A DNA stretch of 30,382 nt from Hypsibius dujardini (GCA_001579985.1 LRSR01005356.1:1-30382), one strand, 5' to 3'; shown: positions 9,918 through 22,021, counted from the stretch's first letter. A program made the numbers and translations. The notes: generated from the letters alone by a model not told the origin.

Positions 9918-12765
9918 TCAATCAAACTGCCTGTCTATTTTACAAGAAAAACCGATGAGCAAATCATTATATGGATGGGATGAGAAAACTTGTGTCAATA
10001 TCTGGCGCCATGGTAATGACATACCAAAACTATCCAAGGCGTGTTCGGTGACGCTCAGCGTCAGCGACTCCAAATCGGGATCCAGTCCGTCATACCACAG
10101 GTTCGACTCAACAGCTACAAAAAACATGCAATTCCTTGGTTATTCAATTCAAAGCATGAAATTTCCCATTCATTTATAACGACAAGCTGCTATCTGACAG
10201 CTAATCCCATTTGCCACATTTCTATGTAAAGTCTAACGGAGCTTTCAGCCATTACCTGTTAAGGGAGCCTTCGCAGGACTCGGCGCGGATTTGGCCCGCG
10301 ACAAAGCCATCTTTGGTTTTAACAGCCGATCGAGATCCACCGCTGATTGACCCCCAATGGCACCCTTTCCGATGGCCTGCGTCCGGTGAAGGGCCCGGTG
10401 CTGAGGCGAGGCGCCGTTGCTGGTGAACGAGTCGGACGGCGGTGAAATGAAGAACCGCGGCGTCGGACCGTTCTCCTGACCGTTCGAAAACATCCTCTGC
10501 GAGTTGAACGAGACGAGCGGAACCGTTGAGTAACTGTGGAATACAAAATCAGATAACAGGAGTCCACTTCATCGTCTGTCACTCTTTCAAATAGTCTCTC
10601 CGTCATATTATGTTTCTGCGTTTCTGTCAATTGCCCCGTTATCTCTATGTGGTATTGCCTATGTGTATGTGGTGCTGCCTGTCTGTCTGTGACACTGTAT
10701 ATCAGTCTGTCTTTCCGCCTGTCTGTCAATTTATCGGCCAGATAGGCAGATAAATTCTGTTTGTTTGTCTGTTTGAATGTCTCTCTGAACGTTTGTCTAT
10801 CTGTCTGACTGCTTCGGTGCACATATTGTATGTCTATTGTGTCTGCTTGCTGGTCTGTCTTGCCTGAACGTCTGTATGATTGCCTGATTATCTGTTTACG
10901 TTATGTCAGAGCGGCCGTTTGGTTTACCTATCTACCTGATTGTTCATCTCGTTGTCTGCCTGTGTGTTTGTTTGCCTATCTGTCTGTCTAAATGTTCGTC
11001 TGTTTGCATCTAAGCCTCTTGGTTTTTCGGGCAATCGGTTTGTTTACATGATTGGGTGCCTGCTTACGTGTACTTGTTTGGTGAAAGGAAAATCCCCAAT
11101 TCTTATCCAATGTACATGAACATACCTTTTGACGATCTTCCGCTGGCCACCAAACCCGGTAGAGCGCATCGACGCCTGGAGGCTCTGCTTGATAGAGACA
11201 ATGGTGCTCCGGAGGGCCCCGTAGAAGGCTTCATGCCGGCTGCACTTGTCAGCCATTTGGATGAACAAACTCGAGCAGTCATCCTCGACGGTCTGCTGAG
11301 CCATGGCACTCAAGTAAATGTTGGCGGCTGAAAACAGAAAAAATACATGATTTAATATAACCATGCTAAAATATACCAGTGAAAGGTCGCTGAAAATAAA
11401 GAAAGTAGAAAATCGGATAAAAAAGTGTGCCTGAAGTGGACCAACTTCAATAGAATATGTTCATCGATGAATAGTAAAAATGTTAAAATTAATGTACAAG
11501 AAATCCCGATACTATACGCTGCTACGTACATACAAAACAAGGGTAGGGCCATCCAATGTTTTGAAGCATTTTTGATTGAGTGTGAACCGTCGACTAAAGA
11601 ATACTCCTATTTCGAAAGGAATTAAAGGCAATTTTTAATTTGGCAAATTAATATTAACTCAAAAACTGAGCGCACTTTCAATCACAATTTGTCAGCCTTT
11701 AATTGAATTCCTTTATTTGACAGAATTGTAACATACAATGCTAATAGCGCGAAGAAATGTCATTCATTACTAAACAATAAACTGAAGACTAGCTTACCAA
11801 CTTCTTTATGAACAACGGTTAATAAGAAACGCACCTATCAGAAAGGCCACGACAATTCTCGCGACTTTCCCTATTAGACGGAATTGTTATAAAAATAGTT
11901 TTATATAATGTCTTAAAAAAATGTTAAGAATTTCAAAAAAATTAATAACACGAGAAAAAAACACTCCCCACAATAAATAAACGATCAGTTTAATACGTAT
12001 TTAATTTTTTGCGAATGAATAGCAAAAAAAGTGTATACCTTTCCGGAAGACCACGACAATCCTCGCGGCTAAATCCTCCTCCGGCACGTCTTCAACATTG
12101 TGGATCTTGCCAATCTGCTGGCAGAACGTCGGCGCCGTCTTAATCGGCGTCATTAGGAGGTTCCTCAGTTCGCCGACAACCGTCCGGACGTCCGCCACTC
12201 CATTCAGCTGCTTGGCCAGTTTGCACAACTCATCCGGTCGCTGGCGGAGCTTCTCAATCTCCACGGCGATCTTATGCCGAGCGCCCTTGGTCACGCTCTA
12301 TAGACGGCCGCAAGGGGAAAAAACAACAACATGGTAATTTAAGCCCGAGACGCACGGAGAAGCAGGAGATTATCCGTCGCAGAGAAAGGACGGAAAAGAC
12401 GCGGTTTTGTTTGAGCTGTAATTACTCTCTCTCATGTCTACAACGTAGCTATCTGCATATTCGTAGTACGTACCCAGGCCTCCAATTGTGCCTCGTCGAC
12501 GCTCAGCAGCTCCTCGTAGGTCTTGCCCGCCAGCAGGGTGCAGTACTTGTGGAGCCGCAATCCCTTCAACCAGGATGGTACATCTGGGAGAGAGACAAGG
12601 ACCGATGGTTTAGCAACAATTTGGCTCGAAAAAGGTTGGTTCAAAATGTTAATTTAATGCTCAGAGACAGGCAGACAAGCAGGAAAACAGATGAACAGAC
12701 CGACCAACACAGGCATAAAGAGCGACAGACACAGGCAATAAGCAGATAGTCAGACAAACACATAT

Positions 12766-12797
<32 letters not shown>

Positions 12798-15700
12798 GCA
12801 AAGCTTGAGACAGACACGCAGTCATGACATGCATCTGGAGAATTATTATCATAAAACACCAATAAGCAACATACGCACAACGAAACAGTCAGAGAACGTT
12901 ATATTTTTAAATATTTTCTCGACAGATTATAATTTTCCATTGAAAATATCATTTGCTCCCGGATGTTCATTGCTCCCATGTGTCGTCATTTACTATGCAC
13001 TGAATTGAATGACCACTTAGACCGGTAAATATTGGATGCGAAATAAAAACGCCTTGATGCCGAGGCCTACATCTACTCCCCAGACAGTACAGTACTATTA
13101 CATATCCCCTGAAGGCTCGCTTCGCAGTCGCACATGTCAATAAATAAAAATCGTCAATGAAGACTGCATTCCATAACCAGCTCCAGAAACATCCGGCTTG
13201 GAATTGTTATGCAGCCATAAAGTTCTGACCGCAGAACTGCTTAAATCCGACTCATCAAACCAAGCGGTTACATAAGCAAAACGGCGACCTTAAAATAACC
13301 ACAAAAACGGGACATGTATGCCGTACAGGCAACACAATTAAAGCCTTAGACACGTTGTTGGGTTAGATAGATTATTATATTTATGGGGACGTTGTACTGT
13401 ACTAGATTTAGAACACAACTCTACTCACGTCTGGGAATGCGACGCGGAAAGCCAGAGGAAACAATTCAAGAAAGTTGGGCGAAGTCCTTTTTCCTACTCA
13501 AAATCTATTTCAAATTTTCTCACTGGTGCAGTTTCATATAAAGTTTTTCTCATCAACAAAACAAATAACAACCAAATTATGACATATAAAATGTATTCTT
13601 AATTTTATCTCTTTTGTTATTATTTTTCTTCAGTTTTACATTATTAAATTTACAGTACTTTCACCAAATTATGTGACTGGTAGTTTTTCATACAGTTAGA
13701 AGGCGTTAACATCAATCGAACTATGTTATTATTATATCTCACTTTTTTTGCACATCATTTCAGCTTTTACATGTTTTAAATTTACTTTGATTCAGCCGTC
13801 TGGTATTATATATATATATTATAGACATTTTTAAACGCATCAAAAATCTCTTCATTTATTTATTTATTCATCATCCATTAGTCGCATCAAATACAACCGC
13901 CAAACATCCCCGCCGCTTTCAACAGTGTGTCCTATATTTAATCTCTTCATCCCTTTAAAGAGAGGCAGGAGACAAACAATTCGCGGAAGCGACTTCCGCT
14001 CCCCTCTTCGTCCATCCGTACCTTTCATCCCCGCCTTCGGGGGGATGTGCACGTAGGCCTCCTCGCCCTGCGCCAGGTTGCCCATACTACCGCTGGAGTC
14101 CTCATTCTCCGCCGCACTGGGACTGGATGAGAGGGAGCGATGCACCGTCTCCTTGCTGCTGCTGCTACCGTTGTTGTTCGGGGAAGCTACGACCCCCGCG
14201 TCGGTGAGGCTGAGTTTCGGTCCCCAGGCTCCGACCGGCGGCGGGGAGGGAACACGGCGGTGATGTGCCGCCGGGGCCGAATAGGTCGCGTGCAGCAGGG
14301 TGTGACCGCCGTAACCGCCGTGAAGGGTCGAGAAGGACCGTGAAGATGATGATGGTGAGCCGGTGTGGAGGAGAGACGTGTCTGGATGGAGGCTACTCTG
14401 AGGGGACAGGGAGTTAGGCGTGGATGAGGTCGTGGTCGGAGAGCTAGGTACATCGTCAGCGTCCGTGATGATCACTGAAGTATCTGAGGAATATAAAATA
14501 TATGAGGGCACGTAGATAAACAAACGTAGATAAACGGACGGACAGGCAGGCAGACAAAAGCAAAATAGCAGACATGCTGACAGACAAATTAATTCGCGAG
14601 GTAAAATGTATTCCAAAAAGGGAGGATTCATTGGAATGATTTTGAACAAAAACACAAAAATCCTATTTTATTACCTCGACATCTCTACAAATTTTGTCCT
14701 ATCTAAGCTTACAACACGATCATCCTAATGCAAAGATGGCTTGGATAGATCAGTGATTTTTTCTACTCTTCATCGCCCAGTTTTTGAGCTCATATACAGC
14801 AGACTGTCGAGGCTAAAGTTATTCTTAAATAACGAAGCGGCTATTTGATTCGCATTTTTTTAGCTCCGACAGTCAAAAAACTCATAGGAATAAACAGATA
14901 ATTGCTTGCAGATCGGCAGACAAATACAGCTTACAGAGCAAATACGGCCAAACGGCAATCTGGCCAACAAAGAAGGACAAAGGCAAGAATCGATGTCCAG
15001 GAATATAGAAACACAAACGGTCAGGCCGAGGGATGCACAGACAGACAGGCAAAGAAAGATTAGAAACAGACAAAAAGACAGACTAACAGACTGGCAGGCA
15101 AAGAAACAGAGAGGCAGGCAGGTAAAGAGACAGACAGACATAAAGTCCGACAGACAGGCAGATTAGCAGACAGATGGAGAGATAGACAGATAAACAAACA
15201 GACAAGTAGTCAGACAGGCACAGGCAGATAAAACAGAGAGAGAGACAGAAATATAAAATGTATCGTGATTCCTCTTACTGCTCGATTCCTGGTGGTGGTG
15301 CTGCTGATGCGAAAAAAAGGCGGATGCTGTTTCGGCAAATTCAGCACGTTCAGCGTCCGTGAAAGCCGGATGAAGGCCGGCGAGGTTCAGTAGTTGCTGG
15401 AGCTGCATTTTTGAGGGAATGGCGGCGGCGGTTTGGAGCTGTTGTTTCGTCGATGCGGACGTCAGCTGATTGAGCGCCTCTTTGAAGGTCCGCTGTTGTT
15501 GTAGCTGGTACTGCGACGATAATGATGATGACGACGACGCGCCGGAGGGGGTAATACTACTGGGTGTAGTTGGTGTTAGCCGGCAGAGGAGCGTCAAAAG
15601 TTTGTCGAGTGGTTTGACCGCTTCTTCGTTGTTGCCTTCTGTGAAAAGCGAGAGGGAACAAATGTAAGGGAAATTTGTATTGTCAAGTCAATAGAAAAGG

Positions 15701-18402
15701 GAGTGAATTTTGATACCGAGAGAGCTATGCGGAAGTACTCGAAGAAGGACCTCCGTGAAGGTAATTAAAATGTTGCAAAACTTCGTCTAGGCCAATATCT
15801 CGGAGCATTTAGTGTATGCCATCTATGTGCAATTTTCACTGTTTGTTTGTCTGTCTGTCTATGTCTTTGCCTGGCTGTGACTGCCAGACAAACTGTTTCT
15901 TCGTCTCTCTGTCTCTCTGCATGTCTATCTGCCCGCTCTGCTTGTCTGTCTGATCGAAAACGAATAACTCACCAATCGGAACAAGTCCAAATGAGACAAT
16001 CAAGGTACTTTATCACAACAATAAGAAAACGTAGAAAACTCCTTGAACGATGACTTAAACAAAGCCCGACCGACCTTGGCCGTATCGATATCGAACCTGA
16101 GGCCGGAGAGCGCGAGATAAAAGGACAAGTGCCAATGCCCGGGTGATCAGAGAAGTTTGTGAAGAAAATTAAAAATAACGATGAAACGTCTGTTGGATTT
16201 TGAGAGTGAGTGAACCATAAAGGGCCATGAACTGCCAAGAACTAGGGCGTCGAGAATAATGGCAAGAACTGTCGACTGAGTGCTCTCACTTTTTCGCACA
16301 TAATAATGCTACGCACGCGTCGTTCTTCAGCTTCTGCGCAAACTCTGTTCGTTTTTAATGTCTGAGGACTTGTTGTCTGCCCTCCAGAATGATCGGACAT
16401 TTCTTCTGCCTGTCTATTTGCATGTCTATATATATGCTTATCTGTCCGTCTAATTAATTGTCTGCCTGTTTGCTTATTAATTGTATGTCTGTCTGCCTGT
16501 CTGTCAACAAAGCAACGCCTGACAAAAACGTGATTGACCATGTATATTTAAATTAAAAATATTATTCAAGCCGTTCTTCGTCTATTTCCACCGCTCCACT
16601 TAACAACACCCAGCCACCACCACCACCATCACCGTAGCATGAGCCTTGAAGACTCAGGCAAGCAGCCCATGTAAAAATGCAAAATCAATGTTGCCGAACG
16701 AGCGACCCTATTATTGTTCGATGGTCAGTGTACTTCTCTCTCTCTCTTTTTTAAGCGAACGCTAATGACCCACATAATCATAACAACCAACCGGTAGCAC
16801 AAGACAAGGTGGCAGTGTGTCCGGCCATGCGTCAGAGAACACGCGAAGCGGGACGACGAGCCGTGCGCGGACGCGAACGCCGAAGAACCCTCACCACGAA
16901 ACAGTGCGATCTACGCACGAGTGGAATTTAAAATTACGCACCAGCCACCCTATAATGTCTGCGAACGAGTTTATTTAGGCTCTTAATGTAATTTAAAATC
17001 AAGAAAAAATTCGCGCCCCTTCGGAAGATTTGTCTGTTTGCTTGGCTGCCTGTTTTTCCTGTCTGTTTGTCTGTCAATCTGTCTGTCTGTCTGTTTGTAT
17101 GTCTGTATGTCTGTCTGTCTGTCTGTATGTCTGTATGTTTGCTTGGCTGCTTAGCTGCCTGTTTTTCCTGTCTCGTTGTCTGTCTATCTGTCGGACTGTT
17201 TGTCCGTCTGACCATCTGTCTGTCTTTCTGAAATATCTCTGATGAACAGTTTATGGCTGGTTTTCAGTGGAATTTAACAATAAAGATAAATAAAAAATTC
17301 ATGGGCTCTTTAGTCCGTTTCGGGGTTTTGGTTTTATTTTTATCGGCAGACACGCCGGCAGTTTGAAAGTTGACACTACTGCGCGAAGTCAGTCAGTGAG
17401 TGAAGTGGGAGTGAGAGTCAGAATTTCGTAATCAACCGCGGTTATGTCACAGACACATACTTTCGCTGGCGAAATGACGACTAAACTGAATTATACACCT
17501 GTCGCGAGCAGGACATGGTTCTTCGGCGTCGGATCGGATAGCTGAAGAGTGCCAAAAAAATATGGAATGATTTGATTCATAGTTCACACGCGTTTTTGTC
17601 ACTTGTGTTGCAAGCTGTGCAACCTTGTCCGCGGCTTAAAAGAATGCTGTTTCATAACACACCGAGCGTCATCACACACTGTTGGAGCTGACATTGGTTC
17701 CTTGTCTGCCTGTTCAACTACCAGTTTGCCTAAAGGACTGCCATTCTACATCAAAGTTGCCTATCTGTCTGTCTGTCCATATCTCTGTATGTCTTCCTGC
17801 CTATCGGTCTGCCTGTATGTCTGTCTGCCGGTCTATGTGTTTGCTTGTCTGCTTATTTGTCTATCTATCTGGCTGTCTTACATTTATCTGAAAATCCATG
17901 AAACTGAATGTCTGCCTGTCCAATCCAAACAAAACCGCATCAATCAATGAATATATACCTTGTGCTGTCTCATTGATTGATTGTTGAGCAAATTTGTCGT
18001 AATCGGCCTGATAAATCACTCAATCAGTAAATCATTGGAAAACACTAGTGAAAAAGTCATGACCGCTTTTTGAGTATTCAACAACAACAATATTCGTCTT
18101 TGAGTGATTGATTGATGAATTGAATACCGATGTCTTGAGAGTACATTACCTCCCCCAATGCCGTCTTTCCCTCCGGATTTGGCCTCCTCCTCGACGATCT
18201 TTCCAAAGACCAAACTCAACATCCGTTTATGGAGAAACGGCAGCGTCTGAAAAACCGCGTAGAGCCCGGTGATCCGATCAAACGCATCGACATTCCGTGC
18301 CGCATCCACGATGGCGTTATTATTACTACTCATCATCATATCCACAGACATGGTCGTCTTTGTCGTCGTCGCTGGGCTGTGATCAATCGTCAGAATCGTC
18401 AT
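9918..18402 (-). CDS. smg: Smaug/SAMD4-family post-transcriptional regulator (SAM-domain RNA-binding protein)
   Basis: Eight coding exons on the minus strand: 18402-18150, 15638-15279, 14483-14022, 12583-12474, 12297-12039, 11327-11126, 10533-10256, 10114-9918. They sum to 2121 bases, or 706 aa, close to animal SAMD4 length. The N-terminal helical region is at about 40-75 (DRITGLYAVFQTLPFLHKR). Residues 85-204 include LLNLAGLHPAFTDAER, like the Smaug similarity region. Residues 204-355 are Ser/Pro-rich. The SAM domain starts at about 358 (DVPSWLKGLRLHKY) and continues with VTKGARHKI, the conserved basic RNA-binding surface. A PHAT-like region follows to about 530 (MADKCSRHEAF). The C-terminal family motif DPDLESLTLSVTEHAL is at about 653-668. 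The family binds hairpins with a CNGG loop and represses or deadenylates mRNAs in the cytoplasm. The ATG at 18402 is the first Met after an in-frame stop upstream. The last 34 residues after the motif may instead be spliced away at GGTATG. Confidence 0.93.
10571..11010. repeat. degenerate TCTG array in smaug intron 6
   Basis: About 440 bases of imperfect TCTG units on the plus strand, which are CAGA in the Smaug transcript. The array fills most of the intron between exons 7 and 6 (10534-11125). Confidence 0.8.
11835..11870 (-). other. candidate duplicated 36-base cassette exon in smaug intron 5
   Basis: On the minus strand a TAATAG acceptor is followed by 36 bases and then the donor GTGCGT. 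Its phase (2 bases in, 1 base out) fits exactly between exons 5 and 6. Inclusion would add 12 residues, GKVARIVVAFLI. The sequence copies the end of exon 5: ARIVVAFLI versus ARIVVVFRK, with about 24 of 30 bases alike including the splice donor. It may be an alternative exon or a relic of a partial exon duplication. Family alignment suggests the canonical protein omits it. Confidence 0.5.
12660..12815. repeat. CAGA/ACAG array in smaug intron 3
   Basis: The plus strand carries imperfect ACAG units, ending in about eight perfect GACA repeats near 12771-12797. In the Smaug transcript this is UCUG-rich, opposite to the arrays in introns 1 and 6. It starts only about 80 bases upstream of the SAM-domain exon. 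Confidence 0.8.
12816..14021 (-). other. remainder of smaug intron 3
   Basis: AT-rich intron sequence with no coding exon, RNA gene or transposon end recognised. It contains a short TA dinucleotide run near 13808-13821. Confidence 0.45.
14515..14590. repeat. short ACAG-rich array in smaug intron 2
   Basis: Imperfect GACAGGCAGACA-type units on the plus strand, starting about 30 bases upstream of the exon 3 acceptor. They are UCUG in the Smaug transcript. Confidence 0.65.
14915..15250. repeat. ACAG array in smaug intron 2
   Basis: About 335 bases of imperfect CAGA/ACAG units on the plus strand, which are UCUG in the Smaug transcript. They end about 30 bases from the exon 2 donor at 15278. Confidence 0.8.
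15838..15955. repeat. TCTG array in smaug intron 1, near exon 2
   Basis: Imperfect TCTG units on the plus strand, CAGA in the Smaug transcript. They lie about 200 bases upstream of the exon 2 acceptor at 15639, opposite in orientation to the array on the other side of exon 2. Confidence 0.75.
16375..16510. repeat. TCTG array in smaug intron 1
   Basis: Imperfect TCTG/CCTG units mixed with TTAATTG spacers, more degenerate than the other arrays. Same orientation as the neighbouring intron 1 arrays. Confidence 0.65.
16800..16925. other. GC- and CpG-rich patch in smaug intron 1
   Basis: A patch dense in CG dinucleotides (for example GCGTCAG, ACGCGAAGCGGGACGACGAG and GTGCGCGGACGCG) lies inside an otherwise AT-rich intron. 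It has no coding signature. It may be an internal promoter or enhancer, which is inference only. Confidence 0.3.
17030..17230. repeat. TCTG array in smaug intron 1
   Basis: Long near-perfect TCTG stretches. A segment (GCTTGGCTGC, CTGTTTTTCCTGTCT) occurs twice, at about 17039 and 17141, showing a larger internal duplication of about 100 bases. Confidence 0.8.
17700..17925. repeat. TCTG array in smaug intron 1, near exon 1
   Basis: Imperfect TCTG units on the plus strand, ending about 225 bases from the exon 1 donor at 18149. They are CAGA in the Smaug transcript. Confidence 0.75.
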
Positions 18403-20894
18403 ATTCCCACTACACACAAATATCCCGTAGAAAGTTGACAGGACAGAAAGGAGGGAAGGGATATATTTCCGGTGTTGTGTTGACTATCCAGCAGTCAACA
18501 ATAAGAAATGTGTGTAGGAAAGTGTCCGAATCCCGTCCGATTTTCTACAAAATAAAGTCAGAGAAAAAATGTAAAACCGGTCGAATTGCAACATGCAAAA
18601 CGTGTGGAAAAATGGCACAACAAGCCGCAAAATAATTTACACACGTTCAAACGGTCCACTTCACAACACAACAAACAACCAACAAACGTCGTCGGTTAAA
18701 ACGAAAGACAAGACAGTGCAAGGTGTTTGTCAGGATTGGAAGATGAAAAAAGTGTTAAAAGAAAAAGAGGAAAGAGGGGGTGATTAATGAGTCAGTGATG
18801 AAGCCGGATTAAATGGAAGTCGGAAAGGGGAACACAACCGATCGTCACGTGTGCATGTAACAAAGTAAAACATTAGACACCACTGCGGGACGTACATACC
18901 GTCCGTCGTCTTTGGCATAAAAATCAGTCATTCAAGTTTTCACGCAGACAAACAGAAAGACACAGACACGGTGAGATGTTCTAGAAGGATTGAATTGAGG
19001 AAACACTTTCACGTTCCTTTAGTTTAGCTTACTCGCATATGCACACTAGTACTGTGTAGTACAGTAACTTACCCTCAAGAGTGAGCCCACGGACAGACGA
19101 CTGAACTGTACTATGTAAAAAAGGCTTACGGCAAGAGGCAAAAAAAGTGGAATAGAAAGTTGCTTTTATAAACACACAACACAGATACAGACACAGACAC
19201 GGAGAGAGAAAGGGAAAGTGTGTACAACTCAAGTGTCTGTTTTTCGGCGAACACAGCGATCGGAAATAAGCGTCATCAACATAAAATTGCGTCGATGACG
19301 ATGGACGGCGGTTGAGGGGAGAGGAAGAAGTTCCGCCAATCGTCCTATTTTTCACTCGATATATACATATATATATAATATATCGTCTAAAGTACAATGC
19401 AGTACAGATATGATTACTCAATAATACGGTGCACTATGTATTATCATTGGAAAAGGAAAAGTAACTATAGAAAACGAGATTATTAGAAGGCCAAGGCATA
19501 ACGGACTAGCTGCCTTGCTCTTCAAATTCCAGTCTGAATTGTCTGTGTCTATCTGTGTGTGTGTGGCTATGGGAAAGTATGTCTGAATTCTGCCGAATCG
19601 GCGTAAAATCGCTTTGATTACACAACCAACCCGAAACCGGCCTTTCTCTATTTACACTCGTCAGTCTACATGTACCCGCAGAATTTGCTTTAGGCTCTTA
19701 TACCGAGTATGCCATAGAGAACTGTCGCCATATTATAGGGGAAAAATTATTTCCGGTTGTCGGGAATTTCTGAAGAAAAACGACACAGACTAACCGGCCA
19801 TCTTCTACGAGCTCAATGTCAATTTTCCGCAATTTTATCTTATTCGATCGGTGCCAAAACCCATAATTGTCTGTCTGTCTGTCTATGTGGCGAACCCGGA
19901 TCTTCTGCGGCAGTTGTGTTTCTCGCGAGCGCGCTGACGTCACAATCCCGTGAATATTTGATATATCGATCGATTTTGCAGTGAAATCCTTTTTGCATCC
20001 GGGTTCGCACGTTTTTATACAGTGAGCGCGAGCAAGGACACAGTCTGTGTGAGAAGACGGTCGCGCCCTTTTATTGACGTGTGATGTGCCTGTCTTATAC
20101 AGATCGTTAGATCTCTTCTTCCTACATATTGATTGATTTCCCCCCCCTAAATAATCAATAAAAATATTTGCTAAGCTAAAGGGCAATGCTTACGCATTAG
20201 GCCTCGGTACGTGATTGGGTACGTGGAAGTTGCTCTTATTTTGATCTAATTCTAATCCACCGACGACGTAGTTAGCTATCTTTTATCGATATCGGTCGCG
20301 TGAACAATGAACGGAAGAAGTAATGACAAACCTTGGGGAGCTTAAATTATAATCGAGTGCTGCTGCAAATTTACATCATATGGAGTCCCATTGTTCCGGT
20401 GATTAGATAGTTCTATGTAATCTTTAGTTCCGTGAGTTCACGAGGTCTCTCCTGTTGTGAAGAAATCAAATTTCATTAAGGTCGCGCTGCTACCCGGGAA
20501 AGGGTCAGCTCTATCGTATGTACTATATTATTCGCATTACATTAAAATAGTTAATTTAAGTTAATCTAATTATGGTCATTATGAATGTCCTTCCTCGGTT
20601 TGAGCACTGATGCGCCTTGTAAATACCTAAATTCTAAGTGACTACTCGTAAAATACCAGCACACAAACTAAGATTGTTATACTAGTTAAAATTTAACAAA
20701 AACGCTACTGCAGTAATGTGACATTTACATTTATTTTGCGTTACAGTAGCATCCCGTAATACAGTAGTAGTAATAATAGTTCAATAGTAATAATGCAGTT
20801 ACAAGTACAGTAGCATCCAGTAACCAATATACTAATGTTCTGTGGCATATACTGTATCGGAATACAATAGAAGATTTGTAAGGCTATTAATTTA
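18403..20894. other. upstream region of smaug, no coding gene recognised
   Basis: About 2.5 kb with no convincing exon. It should contain the Smaug 5' UTR and promoter. Notable parts are the CRE/CTCGCGAG patch at 19921-19942, scattered CTGT runs at 19540-19570 and 19868-19884, and TAG-rich sequence at 20750-20820. A 162-codon minus-strand frame at 19698-20186 crosses the CTGT run and the promoter-like motifs and shows no domain. Confidence 0.45.
19921..19942. promoter_or_regulatory. promoter-like patch: CTCGCGAG palindrome plus CRE TGACGTCA
   Basis: CTCGCGAG (19922-19929) is the core of the TCTCGCGAGA promoter element. A full CRE TGACGTCA (19935-19942) follows six bases later, in CpG-rich sequence. 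Together they mark a likely promoter, presumably for the Smaug gene 1.5 kb away on the minus strand through a 5' UTR exon. The assignment is inferred. Confidence 0.45.
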
Positions 20895-22021
20895 GCAAAG
20901 ACTTGAGCAATCTGAAACCACCTAAATACAATACAATGCAGTCTATGTATTACACATCGTGGCATCAAAATACTTATAACGAGAGATACTACAGTCGTAA
21001 TACCTGCACTTACCTACCTCGTTCTAGCCTTGAAAAGCTTGCTGCTATAGATGGCGCTGCGGTCGTAAGATTAGAAGTGGTAAATACTGCAGATCGGGAC
21101 CTCCTATGTTGCTCCTGGACATCTGTGGGCAACTTCAACGGCCACGGATCCCTGACTTATGTTGAGTACGAAATCGGAGTGTGAAGACAACCTCGTCCGG
21201 TTCGTAGACCGAACAACACCAATGCCGTTAGGGGGAATTTCGAGAAACCGCAAATTACTTCTATAATGCCATTTTTATGACGTTTGACTTTACCATTTCT
21301 ACCGCAAGGCGAAAAGAATAAGGGAAGAAGAAAGCGCAAAAATAAATTTGAGAAGTTCACGAGGGGAAGACAACGATTAGCGAGAAGGGTTTGCTAACAG
21401 GATCCTGCACTCTTGTCTGTAAAGATGTATAGTTCTGAAGTTTGCAAGTTCACTCACAAGAGGGGCGAAGTCTGATGCGGCCTAATCAGACTGTCGAAAG
21501 TGTCAAGATCCAGACGACGCTTTGCAAAATCAGACCACCCGAATGCGGAACTCTAGCGCGCGCTCTCCCGGATCTTCGCGATTGTCCTTTGTTGAGGTGT
21601 TATAAATGTTCTCACTGTATCTCTCAACCTGATAACGGATTGGTCTTGCCTCAGCAGACTTCATAATACGACGGTACACTTTAATTTCACTTTACCTTGT
21701 CTTCCTGTACCATTATCACGGAAGGTGTACTTTTTATCTACAGTTTTTGTGCGTTTAACTATCGGTTACCGTATGCTAAAGCTGTCCAGCGCAGGCGAAG
21801 CCACTGCTACTTCCGCAGCACGGAGAAAAATATATATTTCTCGTATGTTTTCCATGTATATTTATCATAGAAGCTAGTCTAAATATACTTATGAAAATAT
21901 GAAAAATGTATATCAGCTGAAATGCAATGAATTTAACTCCAGTTGCGAGACGAAACGACTGAAACGACTTCTATAATGACACAGTAGTTTGTGTTTGCGT
22001 GTTGTAATTATTTTTTGAATA

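Noticed and set aside
15969-16238. Possible extra smaug exon on the minus strand (frame reading LSFYLALSGLRFDIDTAKV)
   Set aside because: No acceptor AG lies between the upstream in-frame stop and the motif. Exons 1 and 2 already join in phase without it.
9670-17950. Long open frames reading CLSVCLSVCLS-type or DRQTDRQTD-type peptides
   Set aside because: They are translations of the TCTG/CAGA arrays, which stay open in several frames. They are intronic or flanking repeats of smaug, not genes.
19698-20186. 162-codon minus-strand open frame upstream of smaug
   Set aside because: It crosses a CTGT run, the CTCGCGAG element and the CRE, has no conserved motif and no splice partners. It looks like a chance frame in promoter DNA.
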